A stretch of 64,000 nucleotides of DNA. It comes from Anastrepha obliqua (lineage: Eukaryota; Arthropoda; Insecta; Diptera; Tephritidae). Positions 10,050 to 22,406 of this stretch are shown one piece after another. How positions within the stretch are numbered: the stretch's first letter is position 1; each line of letters opens with the position of its first letter. The translations under genes and the position numbers were made by a program. The stretch is from the NCBI RefSeq assembly GCF_027943255.1, contig NC_072893.1:38524001-38588000 (forward strand), written 5' to 3'. Below the pieces are notes generated by a model. It searched no databases. It was not told the DNA's origin and was given only the letters and a program-made list of their open reading frames with translations.

Positions 10050-11113
10050 TGGAATCTCTCGCGGGGCTATTCGAGAAACTATTTGTCTTGCGCCTGAAAG
10101 AAATAATTTCACTCAAGCAACTAATTCCAACACATGAATTTGGCTTCAGAGAAACACACTCGACGACAGACCAAGCTCAGCGAATAGTTCACACAATAGA
10201 AGATTCTCTGGAAAAAAATAACATCTGCTCTGCTATTTTCCTTTTGATAAAGTCTGGCATGAGGGCTGATCTATAAACTTAAGACGTTACCTCGGATGCA
10301 GTTTACCGAATTATTGACTTCTTATATTGAATACCGATATTTTCGCGTAAAACATGGACCGGCATATATCAGACTTAGAAAAATCAATGCAGGCGTTCCG
10401 CAAGGCAGCATACTTGGACCTGTATTGCACTTGTTGTATACTTGCGATTTGCCTGTTCCTAAACGTGCGTCCGCGCTGTTGGCGTAAACGTGGATGAATC
10501 TACTGCGAAGCTACAGCAATCGATTACTGTAATAACAAACTGGACTAGTTTGTGGAATATTAAACTTAACGATACTAAATCGGTGCACGTAAACTTTACA
10601 AACAAAAAAGTTATCTACAAATCCATTCAAATATTTTCCGCAAACGTTCCGTATGCTTGTACAGCAAAGTACTTGGGCATGACATTAGACACTCAGCTCA
10701 GGTGGAAGGAACATGTCAAAACTAAACTCGCTGAACTCAATTTAAAATATAGAAAATTGTACTGGCATTGAAAATAAATTATTAATTTACAAACAAATCC
10801 TTAGGCCAGTGTGGACCTAGGAACTTAACTGTGGGGATGCACTGCAAAAATTAATGTAGAAATCATTCAACGTTTTCAAAACAAGGTAGTCCGGGACATC
10901 GTAAAACCCCCCTTGTATATACGGAATGACGACCTACATAGAGACCTACAATTGCATACAGTGAATGAAATGATAAATCTCTGCGCTGTCAAGCATGTCA
11001 ATAGGATTGAGCAACACATCAATGCTGAAGCCTCATCTCTTTGCGATGAAGCAATATATACTAGGAGGCTGAAGAGGACGAAACCACTGGACCTAGTGGT
11101 TATTAATAAGTAG
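10050..11113 (+). mobile_element. Jockey-like LINE reverse transcriptase relic
   Basis: Plus frames give FEKLFVLRLKEII and HEFGFRETHSTTDQ (finger and palm blocks), AGVPQGSILGPVL at 10390-10430, then WNIKLNDTKS, AKYLGMTLDTQLRW at 10660-10710, and the C-terminal Jockey-type block ending near 11113. The section that should hold the active-site motif between the PQG block and the thumb is missing (frame ends near 10487). Stops are also present at 10273 and 10771. No endonuclease part is seen. Confidence 0.8.
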
Positions 11114-11152
11114 ATTTATAAATTCACAAACTAAAATTGCTTGTTAGTTATA

Positions 11153-11763
11153 AAGGGCCCGCCATCTATCGTTACGGATTTGAACTAGGTATTATTTGAA
11201 GAATGGTAACACTTAGTTGTCATCTGATTTGACAGAAAATTAGTTTTATTCTTCCGCTAAACGAAAATGGTTGTGTATACGCTCAAAGAACGCTGGGAAA
11301 TATTGCGACATTACTTTGAAAGTCATGGTAATGTTGCAGAATGTGTACGAAAATTACGTACGGCAATGGGAAGAAGAAAAGCACCGAATGAAGCGCATGT
11401 GCGTTACTTTGCGAAAAAAGTAAGAGAAACTGGGTTGCTTATTGACAAACTAACGCGTGACCGACCAAAAACCGTGCGTACACCCGAAAATATTGCTGCT
11501 GTGGCCGAGAGTATTCGTGAATCACCAGGAACATCAGTTCACTGTCGTTCTCAACAATTGGACATTTCGGAGACATCATTGAGACGAATTTTGCGTAAAG
11601 ACCTTGGTATGGTAGCCGAGGCAGCCATATGAATGAAGTTGTGTTCCATCATTAACCGGAAGGATTGTACTTCAAAATAAAAAAAAAAAACAGTTTGGAA
11701 AAATATTGAGTAGTTTCTTTTTTACAGCATTTTTAATTCCGTAAAGTTATATGGCGGACCCTG
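11153..11763 (+). mobile_element. Mariner-like element with both ends, catalytic core deleted (about 611 bp)
   Basis: The left end AAGGGCCCGCCATCTATCGT and the reversed right end CAGGGTCCGCCATATAACTT are inverted repeats. The flanks on both sides read TATA or TA, as expected for TA-targeting elements. The frame 11267-11632 (121 codons) encodes an intact N-terminus (helix-turn-helix, DUF4817-like: YTLKERWEILRHYF, then ISETSLRRILRKDLGM). It then jumps to the family's final residues (GSHMNEVVFHH in a shifted frame), so the D,D,D core is lost. It might still make a DNA-binding fragment; that is inference. Confidence 0.8.
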
Positions 11764-11767
11764 TATA

Positions 11768-12874
11768 ACGAGGTGTAATGATATGAAATGTATCTATTTA
11801 TTTATATCGTTTCAATAAAAAAAAACAAATTTTTTTTTATGTAAAGAAATCTCACTTGTCAAACGTTCTCATGAAAACAACTATTCAAACATTTTTTGTA
11901 TAAATATGATTGTGATACAACTTTATTAAGGATGTAGGGAGGAGTAAAAAAAAGCATATATTTACATTGGATCTACAATAAAGTAATTTCTAGAGAGTTT
12001 TGCTTTATTTTATTGCGCTGCGTTTTTTAAATCAAAACTGTCGTAACCTCTCAGTCACGCTAAACAAATAGTGTTCAAGAATCACTAGTATTGATAAAAC
12101 ACTTTTTCCATATACTGTTTGTGGTATAATTCTTCTAAAAGAAAAATTTACCAAAAGACGCTTATTTTGTATGCCACCAGTGTGACCTGACCCCTTACAA
12201 ATTAAATAAATCGAAATATGTATATTCCGCTGATGACGTTTCTGATTATATGCTCCTCACTGCATATGCATACGAATTTTCTACGCTATGCGCACTTGAG
12301 TAGCTCGCTGGTCGTTCGCCTGAAATACTGAATTAATCAATTATGCAAACCCAACTATTGGGACCAAACGAAGTGTGCGCTTGTAAAAAGTTCAATTCCA
12401 AGTTTACTTTCTTCAACACTCAAGGTTCATTTGCACTGCAGACGCGACACCGAACACCTTGTGTAGCGCATTACATTACAACAGCTCTTTGGTTCACGAC
12501 CAGCTGATCGGTCAGTACCCGATATTTGTAGCGTAAATTTCCTTTTCACACACATGAAAGTAATCCTATGGTCAGCGAAAGTGGAGATTGGAGTTTTAAA
12601 TAAAATATAACCAACTAACCTGGCAAGCAGTGTAGGGTGGCAAAAAGAGGAGATAAGCAAGGATTTTATTTACTTAGTGAAAAGAAAAAAAATTAAATTA
12701 AATTGAATAAAAATAAATTATGGCTTTTATAACAAAATATTTATATCGTGCATTGCGTGATGTTCTCGAGGAGTACAAGGGTATGTGTGTGATGACATGA
12801 CAAAAAAAAAAAAAAGAAGTACAACTCAAAACGTTCACAATAGTGTCTAACCGCTCGCTCCTCTTGTTCCGCAG
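11768..12874. other. Upstream of the elongase; no gene assigned
   Basis: AT-rich sequence. The elongase exon at 12875 starts in mid-codon, so at least one earlier exon must exist. I could not find a convincing start exon here, and it may lie farther upstream among the transposons. Confidence 0.4.
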
Positions 12875-15800
12875 ATCCACGCGTCCAACATTTGCCTCTT
12901 GTGGGCTCGCCGCTACCTGTGCTCGGTATTATTGCTGCTTATCTGGTCTTGGTCTTGCACTACGGTCCCAAATGGATGGAAAAACGAGAGCCATTTAATT
13001 TGAAATATGTAATGCGCGTCTATAATGCGATACAAGTGATTGCAAATTTCTGTATATTTGTATGTGTAAGTATCTAAGTATGTGCACATATTGAATTAGA
13101 TTGAATTTAGTTGGCTGTTTGAGTTAAACTGCGCCATTACTTGTATGTAGAATTTTTAATTTTATTAATGGCATCACATTTTGGCCAAAGTAGCTCCGCT
13201 TTATTATTGGTTTACTGTACGTCTCAGTTTATTTACTTTTTTCTTTTAATTTTTTTCAACTTTTTCTGTCTTTACAGGGCCTGCCAAACTCGTATTTCCG
13301 CAAAGAGTTCAGCTTAACATGTCAACCGGTTGACCACACCAACACAGAGCCCTGGATGTGGAATTTAATTTATCTCTCCTATGCTTATTACATTACCAAG
13401 TATCTGGATTTACTTGACACGGTAAGCCAACTACTGAAAGGCTAATGCAGCTATGAATTAGGGTCGCGAAGTGGGGAGGGGAGATGATAGGCGCCAAGGG
13501 ATCAGTGGTAAGAGTGTAGTGAGTGAAAGAAGCAGAGAGTGAGAGTGAAAAAAGTTAGCAAGTCGTATTGAATCCAAGTTGATTTGGAATTAACTTCAAT
13601 ATCGTAAGATTTTTAATAAATTGAAGACTTTAAAATGTTTGAAGTATAGCTGAGACGGCGCAAAAAATCATAAACCGGCAAATTTCTGTTAATTGAAAAA
13701 AGAAAAACGCATTTTCCTTTGCACATGCCAACTTAATTGCACATTGCAATTGTTTGCATATTTACAAAACAGAGTCACAAATGTCGCGGAATGAAAATTA
13801 AAGCGTCTTCAATTAAAAATGAAATGATTTTCCATTAACATATTTATATTTGTCCTCAAGCTTAGTGCACTTCATAGCACTTTCGGAAAGCGAATGTCTG
13901 GCCTTGCCCTTAAAGGTGGGAATAGCGGCTCTCTCTGCATCACTGAATTGCTAAATCTACACAGTGGGATGTTTATTGGTTAGGGCCCTAAATAATATTT
14001 ATTTTATGATTTTGCTTAGAAGACAGTGAAATAAATCAAAGTTCTGAAAAAGCTACTTTATTGCACAAGCATGAACGTTTTTATATTTTTTTTGTCAAAG
14101 TAATCTACACAGATTTTCTTACACGAAATCTTAGATTTTGAAGTGCGCGCGTCTGTTCAAACTGTACATACAATTTTTCGTTAATGGAGAGCAAACAATT
14201 TTTTTTAATGTGAATAGCTAGAATCAAAGTACATTTTTCTGATAAATCGAATTTTGCAAAACGGCGTGAATTAAAAAAAAAAAATTTAAAAAAAAAAATT
14301 TTTTTTTAACAAAAAAAAAACTTTTAACAAAAAAAAAATGTTTATATTTTCAATGCATCCATACAGTAGTTATTGGAAATATACAAGTAATGTTAAAATT
14401 TCAATTTTTTTCCAATTAAAAATTACAGTGTGGTAAAACCCGGTTTAAAGTTGTCTATATGGCGATCGCCATAACCGATCGAGTTGATGAGTAACTACCA
14501 TTCGGTAGGTAGTACCCCAGTTTGAAACACCGACCATGAAATACTAAATAACAGATTATGTTTTTTTCTAATAGCGGTCGCTCTCAGTAGGCAATAGCTA
14601 AGCGCTGCTTGCATCCCTGCCATGAAAAAGCTCCTAATAAGATCTGCCATGCGGAAGGGAAGAAAAAAAATGTAGGTGCCTCAATTTGTGGAAAAACATT
14701 GCGAGACATATCACAAATTGGAGGATGAACTTGGCCAAATACTCAAAAAGGGTGTAATCACCTTTTGAGTTTGATATTAGCTTATCCTTCAAGTAAAAAA
14801 AAACAAAAATGATTTGTTGGAGATTTCCAACCTCTTAAGGGGGAAAACCGGTTTAGGAGGCCAAAATTTTGGTGTTTTTCGAGAATTTTTTGAACAAAGA
14901 AGGAATAATCAGAAATTGTTGAAGCTTAGGGGATATTTTATTTATATTTTTAGGTAAAGTTTTAAATTTTTTTTGAAGCTGTTTCCTCGAGAGATAGTGG
15001 CGTTAGAACGTGCAGTCCATGGACGATCGCCATCCGAGTGTTTGGCTGGTGGGAATTCCTGAAGTTGCAATTTTTCTCTGAAATCAACAGCATTTTTTTT
15101 TTATTAACAACATATTTCCTAAGAATATGAAGTTAATTGTGGTAAAAAAATATTGAAAATTGCATGCTTTTGAGGCGCTTGAACACAAAGTAGTTTTTTT
15201 AAACCATATCTTTTCATCTATTTTGTTTAAAAAAACATGTTTTAAATAATAATATAATCCCAGAAGTAGGTTCATATAAATTAGAATTGAATAAAGAAAA
15301 AATCCCGAAAATTTTCAGAACGATTGGTCGATAACTTTTTAAGGTCGAAAGCCCACCAGTTGAAAAAAACTCGTTTCGAGAAAAACGCGTTTGAAATAAA
15401 ACATCGTTTCGTAAGCGCTACGGGGCCGAACCGACGGGCGCTCACTTAAGTGCTCATAGTATCGGGAATATTGCGAATTTAGCTTTAATTCTTGAGTAGT
15501 TTTACTAACGATTTATGCAATAAAAAAAATCGATTTTTTGATCGATCTAAACTGGTTTCCCCCCTTAAGTATTTGAAAAGGGCCGGGGCGCACTTCAACT
15601 CCACTTTCTCATATATTTTGCTAAGTGGACGCAATTATTAGTTTTTCTTAGTGGAGCCAATTATTAGTATTTCTTAATAAATTAGATGGCCTTCTTTCAC
15701 AATATTCACACTTTTCTCTTTCTAACTGACCAAATAGTAGCTTGGACTTCTCAATCGTTTTATAAATCATATTTGTTCTTCTTACAGAGATTTGAAAATT

Positions 15801-18800
15801 CCTCTGAAAGTTCGCATAGGTATTATGAGAACCCATTTTATATGTACATTTTCACTGATAGTCAGGTGATGATAAAATCCCTCACAAAGCAGTCCACAAC
15901 TTCCAAGGTAGCCAGGAAATGCCGTACATCTTTTAAAGGAATGCCTGGGTCTTTCCACCCAAATATAACATGAGTTCTTGGTCATTGACGCTTTGAGGCG
16001 AGCTGCAAGATAGATTGACTAACGAGATTTGTCACTAATCTAACTGTTGGGTACACAAACAATGACGTAGGCATGTCCTACTTAGTTTAGAGAAAATTGT
16101 CAGAACAGCGACTGAAGAAACACTCCTGAAGAGTCGATGATAAACGCACAGAATCTCTGCTAAGCCAAAATAAGCATAGTTTTGTAACACTGATTTCATT
16201 TATAAGGGGATACTGCCCACAGTATAGGCTTGCAGATATATGATTTATGCGGAAGCTGACTAAATGCGAAAGAGGAAGCGACGATTTTTTACCTTCTGTG
16301 TCGCTGCTCTGCTCCATCCAGACACAGATTTAACATTTTAGGTAGACAATTTTTCATTGACATAAAAGATCTCAGCTCGATGGAAATCAGGGACCTTCTA
16401 AAGTTTCTGAGTTGTTACAATTGGTTTTAGCAGAGATAGCACAAGTTTGCCACGCGGCATCACAATGGGCTTAGGCTCATAGTGCACAAGCGACAAAACT
16501 TAACCTAGCCTACCCATTATAAAACCCCCGAAAAATGAACTTTTTGACCATTAATCAAGAATTTGAGGTTATATTTAAGATTTCGGGTATTCAGTTTTCT
16601 ATTACTCGACTAGAACCTCAACATGTGCTCATGACACTCAGAGTTACAAAGTTATACAGTGCTATTCCTATATAAGTTTTTATTTCATTTCAATTTAGGT
16701 GCATATTGACGTTAATTGCATCATTGCTTATGCAGGGTGGGTAATAGAAATAAATGTAATGAATTGAAATCATTCACTGGCCTTTGCAATGTTTGTTGTT
16801 GTATTTTCACTATTTGCTTACTATTTCATTCGCTCAGCACACATGTTTACAATTTTCAACAGGCTTGTGTAATATAATTAATCCAGAGCGCACACTGCTT
16901 GCATAATATAAACTACCCAATAGTAGCCAAAGGTCATCCATCGGCCAACTTTACGGCAACGCAAAAGCAGCCTGCTTATACTTTGCCCGACCCGATTCCA
17001 CGATTTTTATGTTTCTATCAACATTTTCAACAATTAGTACATCAGAGAAAATCTGAATCTCGGCATATATAATATATATATAACGAAAACTCTATCCTCG
17101 GATTCATTTCTATGCTCTCTCCTACGCTAATGTTGCGTTCGGCGTGTTAAACACGGCCCCAGCCGTCCTTAACGTTATTCTTCACTTACCTCCCGTTGAT
17201 CTTGAAGTTCAACCCACTGCTGCTCAGAGCGCTATTAGGTTGAACGAAATTTGCCTCTGTAGGCAAACTCTTGTAGGACATGGTAGCGTTATGAGAGTAG
17301 ATTTCTCCTTCCTTCTCTGTGCTCTCACCATCTGCAAACTGAGTTTTGAGGGTGCTGCTAGGGCTACCTTTCCAAACAGGCTGTTGCAGAAGGAGGGATT
17401 AGTCTGCACGAACGTAGATACCTCTGTTTTCACCGAGGCACACACGATGGAATCTGGAGTTTAAGATGAGATTTTCTCTAAATCAACCAATACTTCAGTC
17501 TCTTTTAAAGTGTCGAAACCTAGTCGTGTTTTTCAAGCACAGATCTTCGCGATTCTGCAGGCTTGCAAAATGCTTAGGAAGCGCTTTTGAAAGGAGAAAC
17601 CTAAATATCTTTTTCGATAGTCAAGCTGCGATTAAGCTGCCATGTTGCAGCTCTAATCTGGTCAACTGCTGTAATGAGGAGGCCAAACGGCTCGAACATG
17701 CAGAATAAATTTATCTTATCTGGATTTCAGAGCATAGGAATGAAGAAGGAAATGGATTTGTCGATGAGCTTGGCAGGAAGGGAGTCGCCAGAACCGTTTT
17801 CAGTTGTCCCCTTGACAGTTCCTTTAAAAAGCGCAAATTCGATTAAGTTCAATTTTATCGTATGCTATCTCAAAAACTCTTTGGCTTTAGTACGTACAAA
17901 GCAGGAATAAAGCGCTGGAGATTATCCGCCATACAAATGTTCAAACTCATAGCGGTGTTCACCGATCATTGGGTGATCGGAACTCATGCGGGGAAGTTTC
18001 GACTTCCTTACACCCAGAAGCTGTGGCGCTCTTGCAAGGAAAGAAACGATTGACCACTTTTTTAGTAAATATTGTGGCTTGGTGGTGGGTGCTAGATGTT
18101 ATTTTTCTGTCGTCCTCCACATCAACAGAATGGTTGGTTGTAGATGGTTTTTTCCTTTAAGTTTTGTAATTTTTTGCTGGTAGGGCTTTACTCAAAGCGG
18201 CACTCTAGTGCTACTTGTAGTGTACCCGTGGTACTCTTGCCATCTAACCTACATACCAACTTACATTCTTTCTTTACCTTTATTCATTCACAAAACTGAC
18301 AAATTTCCATGTTATATTTTGCCTGAGGTTAATCTCCAATGAGCAAAGCAAAAATTGTATATGACTTACGTAAAAAAAGCTCTTTCATGAAGAAAGGTAC
18401 AGTTTGTATTAGTTAGTAGTTCATAGCACTGAGCGTCGAACACGAAACCAACCCTGTTTGGTAGTCACCCAGAAACCCACATAGCTGCGGCGACTGCAAA
18501 TGGAATAGGTTAGCAAAGAAAGCGATCAAAATATGCCCAAATCACTTTCTCTCTCAAAGTTTCACTTAAATCCTCATTTACCGGGAGCCGAAAATCTTAC
18601 ATGAGGGGTGACGAAATAAATCTGCGTTCATAACATTATACACTGCCAAAAGCACATTTAGTGGCATATTTTTAGCAAATAATAAGAAAGAGCGTACGAG
18701 ATTGCAGCCACTGCAACTTAACTTAATTCAACGAAAAATATATCTGTTAACAACGAATTTCCCATACATCGCAAAGTGAATATTTTGTAGCAGTGTCGGC

Positions 18801-21630
18801 AGTAAACTCGCTCAGTGTAAGTTCGATTGCTATCAACAAACAAAATTCAATTTTCTATCGACGTTATCCCAGACAGCATCAAATTGCTTGTGTTTAGATG
18901 AAGGCCAAGCTAGGAAAGTTTAGTATGTAGGAAATCTAAGGTAAAAACAATGTTGCCAGTTGGTCTAGTGGAGCGTGGACTCACTTATACACGCACATAG
19001 CTATTTATTTCTTTTAAACCATGCGGTCAAAGTTACTATAATATTTTTTAGTTACTTTTCTACTGGTTTGCTTATCTTAACCTAATTTCGAGCATTAGTA
19101 AATGATATAATACTATAATAATAATAATAAAAAAAAAGTATTTTCCAAAAACCTCCAATTGGTTATATTTAACTAGTACAAAACTAGTTACTTTCAAGCT
19201 AGTATGACTTATTTCATCAAACACCGGTGCAGGAACTAGTGATGCCTGGGACAGTGTTACATCAGTTTGTTGGTCATTTTGCAACTAGTACAGAACTAGT
19301 GATGCCTGCGGCAGTGTTACATCAGTTTCTTGGTAATTTTACAACTAGTACGGAACTAGTTACTCCCTTACTAGTACGACTTATTCCATAAAATATCAGT
19401 TCCCGAACTAGTGGTCCACGCGTCAATGTTATACCAGTTTATTTGTCATTTTACAACTAGTACTAAACTAGTTGCTTTCGAACTAGTATCGCTTATTCCA
19501 TCAAAAACCAGTTCAGGAACTTGCGGTTCATGCTGCAGAATTATACCAGTTAATAAACTAGTCCCTAAATCAGCATTATACCAGCTAATACACTAGTCAG
19601 CCCAAGCGTCTTTGTTATACCGGTTAATAAAATAAGTTATATGGACAATAAAAGAAGACAATAAACTCCGTCAGTATTTATATTCATCTTAATATAATTT
19701 AGAGCATCAATAAATTCTGGAATAATAATACAAAAATATTTAATTTGCGCAATTGGTCATTTTACAACTAGTAGGAAACTAGTTACTCTCAAACTAGTAT
19801 TTTTTGATTTTATCAAATATCAGTTCAGGAACTAGTGGTCCATGCGTCAGTGTTATACCAGTTTATTGGTCATTTTGCAACTAGTAGAAAACTAGTAGCT
19901 TTCGAACTAGTATGACTTACTCCATCAGAAACCAGTTCAGGAACTAGTGGTTCATGCTTCAGTGCTATATCAGTTAATAAACTAGTGCCTATATCACCAT
20001 TATTCCAGTTAATTCACTAGTCAGCCAATGCGTCTGTGTTACCCCAGTAAATAAACTAAGTTATATGGACAATTAACTCCATAAATGTTCGTAATCATTT
20101 TAACTTCATTTCGGGCACCAAATTGTAATACAAATATATTTATTTCCTCAACACCGCTCATTGGCCTTATTACAACTAGTACAAAACTGGTTACTTTCGA
20201 ACCAGTATGACTTATTCCATCAAATACCAGTTCAGGAACTGTGTGCAAGTGTGATCCCTGTGCAAGTGTTATACCAGTTAATAAATTAGATTACGTGGAC
20301 AACAAAACCAGACAATAAGCTCTATCAGTTTTAAATTCATCTCAACTTGATTCCGAGCATCAATAAATACTAGAAATGTAATACAAAAATATTTATTTCG
20401 AAAAAATGCCTACTGGGCAGTTTACAACTAGAATAGAACTAGTTACTCCCGAGCTAGTGTAACTTTTTACGCTAAATATCAGTTCAGGAACTAGTGGGCA
20501 ATGCTCAGTTTATTGGCCATTTCACAACTAGTGCGCAACTAGTTGCTTTCGGACTAGTATAACTTCTTTCGTAAAGTAGCAGTTCACGAACTAAAAAGTT
20601 TGCTGGGTAATTTGACCTTTTTGCAGGGGCCATTCTAGTATGTACAATGCTAGTTTCTGTTATAAATTCATTCCATACTTTTCTGATATTTTGTTTAGTT
20701 TTCGCTATCGCTCTTTATCCGCTCTTCCTCTTGTTTACTTACAGATTTTCTTTGTGCTGCGCAAGAAAAACAATCAAATCACATTTCTGCATGTTTACCA
20801 TCACGCCGGCATGGTTTTCGGTGTTTACGCGTTCATGACTGCCTTGGCAGGTAATTTTCTCGGATATTGCAAACAAGCAAGAATAATAATACAAATCTAA
20901 TGGAAGGTGTGGAAAATAGCAAACAGGCTGCAAAAAAAAGTTGTCAGTTTTCGCATGAACTTTAAAGTTTGCGCTTTCCGCCTTTGTACTTGCATATTTC
21001 CATATTAAACTTCATGCTCAGTTCTAAGATTAAACTTTTCTTTTACTTTTTTTCTCACTTCCTGCAGGTAGCCACTCCACAATGTTGGGCGTTATCAATC
21101 TTTTCATTCACACTGTTATGTACGCCTATTACTTTGTGACATCGGTGCGGCCGATTAAGCGCGCCCTTTGGTGGAAGCGTCACATTACGCAGCTACAGCT
21201 GCTGCAGTTCGGCTACTTGATGATTCATTTTCTGATGGCAATTGTACGGAACCATTGCCAACATCCAATGCTGGTCTCCTTTATTGGGGTCATACAGAAT
21301 CTTTTTATGTTTGCATTGTTCTTCGATTTCTACTACAGGGAGTACGTCAGAAAACCCAAATTGATAGCCCTTGAGCAGCAACAGCAACAGCAGCAGCAGC
21401 GCAAGCAACAGTCGAATGGGAAGGAAGATTTAGCAACAACAACACAGACTGTCCTCAGGAGCAGTGTGCAAACCCAGATATCATCTGAAGAGTTTGGGCA
21501 ATTCGAGAATCTGCAACAGGCATGTGCCGCGCAGGCGGCCGAACAACTAAATTCTTGCTGCAACTCGACTAACAGAAACAAGCTTCATTTGCTGCCAACG
21601 TCTAGTCTACTCAAAACGAAATGCAGTTAA
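12875..21630 (+). CDS. Elongation of very long chain fatty acids protein (ELO family)
   Basis: Visible coding exons are 12875-13065, 13278-13421, 20745-20850 and 21068-21630, each bounded by AG and GT. Phases agree: the first exon begins with two bases of a codon, the second starts in phase 0, and the last junction splits a Gly. Together they encode about 333 residues, near the usual length, with only a short 5' part missing. Family marks: DPRVQHLPLVGSP at the N-side, YLDLLDTIFFVLRKKNNQ across an exon junction, the catalytic histidine box HVYHH (exon 3), NLFIHTVMYAYYF and TQLQLLQF, with several hydrophobic segments. The C-terminus has eight Gln and ends KTKCS, which fits the KxKxx ER-retrieval rule. 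Known role: condensation of acyl-CoA with malonyl-CoA in the ER membrane. Closest subtype is ELOVL4/7-like at best; I do not assign an orthologue. Confidence 0.93.
14459..14640 (+). mobile_element. tRNA-headed SINE, diverged copy
   Basis: It matches the family core: GAGTAACTACCATTCGG, CACCGACC, TTTCTAATAGCGGTCGC, AGGCAATAGC and TGCCATGAAAAAGCTCCT. The head before CTACCATTCGG is too diverged for a good box A. Confidence 0.6.
14839..15564. mobile_element. MITE family B, copy 2 (726 bp)
   Basis: Flanked by perfect TTAA on both sides (14835-14838 and 15565-15568). The left end starts GGGGGAAAACCGGTTTAG; the right end reversed starts GGGGGGAAACCAGTTTAG. It shares the CGAGAAAAACGCGTTT word near its right third with copy 1 and has nearly the same length. 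There is no coding capacity. It sits inside the elongase intron. Confidence 0.88.
15686..16420 (+). mobile_element. LOA/I-type LINE relic: RNase H and C-terminus
   Basis: The plus frame at 15830-15960 gives IFTDSQVMIKSLT and SKVARKCRTSFKGMPG, an RNase H segment with the TDSQ motif of this LINE group. Farther on, the frame near 16270-16410 gives LLCRCSAPSRHRF and DLSSMEIRDLLKFL, the usual C-terminal Cys cluster and tail. Stops and shifts are frequent. Confidence 0.65.
17090..18250 (+). mobile_element. LOA-like LINE relic with RNase H and 3' UTR
   Basis: The plus frame 17144-17464 reads LNVILHLPPVDLEVQ and AAQSAIRLNEICL, the conserved block after the polymerase in LOA/I-type LINEs. It is followed by HTMESGV (RNase H start, Asp lost), FDSQAAIK at about 17610, and a GHRN/DELARKGS-like stretch in broken frames. 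The last part (18190-18245) also occurs in reverse at about 51040-51110 and is probably 3' UTR. Many stops. Confidence 0.65.
19060..20600. repeat. ACTAGT-rich minisatellite with higher-order structure
   Basis: Tandem units of about 110-120 bp contain words such as ACAACTAGTA, GAACTAGTGG, ATACCAGTT and ATTGGTCATTTTACAAC. By eye there are about 30 ACTAGT palindromes between 19170 and 20560. A longer unit also recurs: a block near TTCGAGCATYARTAAAT and CAAAAATATTT precedes the short units at about 19080, 19690, 20100 and 20345. The array ends less than 200 bases before an elongase exon. Confidence 0.88.
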
Positions 21631-22406
21631 ATTTTGTGTTATTTTTTTTTCATCTCATATATTTTTATTTTATTGTGAAAATATGCATTTGCAGCAAATA
21701 AGTATTAAAAAAGCGAATTTAAAATGAAAGTATTTTTGGGTACTGGGTTTAATATACAGGGTTACCGGGAAAGTTCTTCTAGATATTTATAGACTTTATT
21801 AGTTAAGTCAAATCTGATTATTTTAGTTACTTTCTATGATTTTCGACAGTTAACCGTTTTCGGAACATTACGTTTTAAAAATTATTAAAAAAATATTTCT
21901 TGTTTGTCCATTATTTTCTAAAAATTAGCTTAAGCGTCCGTTGCCAATTAATAAAAAATCAGCCGTAAAATTTGAACCAATCACTGACAGTTGGAAATGG
22001 CTACTTGATAAAGTTTTGAATTTCCCGAATATTATAGTTGGTTGCTGTGGAAGTAGCGGCTGGATTGCTGATGCCTACTTTAAACTGCGACTATTTACAC
22101 ACTGATGCGGTTTGAAGACTGATTTCTGACTGCGATGACCGATGCCTAACAGCGCGCAAGCAAGCCGAATTGAGTACTGAAGGTGGCGCCATTAAACAAC
22201 AGTTACTTTATTCTGACGTCAGCTCCCTTCGCAATACAAAACAAACAAAAGTAGGAGAAATTACATATTATATTTGTGAAAATTCGGTGAAAGGCGAGTG
22301 AGATGAGATTAAAATTAAACAAACTAATGAAAACGAAGTACCGCGTGTTAAATTGTTCAACCACAAATGAACATAAAGCCTCGAAATGCAGGTTTTGCGT
22401 TTTTAT
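21631..22406. other. Elongase 3' flank, no further gene
   Basis: Likely 3' UTR. ATTAAA-type variants occur near 21700, but there is no clear AATAAA. The rest up to the MITE shows nothing recognisable. Confidence 0.45.

Larger units (their letters stand above)
13422..20744 (+). other. 7.3-kb elongase intron packed with repeats
   Basis: This intron separates the LLDT exon from the IFFVLRKK exon. It holds an A/T homopolymer tract (14272-14340), a SINE, MITE B copy 2, two LINE relics and the ACTAGT minisatellite. By contrast the other two visible introns are 212 and 217 bases. The parts not listed separately (13422-14270, 16420-17090, 18260-18950) show no gene. Confidence 0.85.

Noticed and set aside
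19060..20600. CRISPR-like or satellite array
   Set aside because: Repeats are long, imperfect and palindromic with no uniform spacers; this is a eukaryotic minisatellite, not CRISPR.
21370..21405. CAG/CAA run as a pathogenic-type expansion in the elongase
   Set aside because: Only eight Gln codons of mixed CAG and CAA; ordinary for fly proteins.
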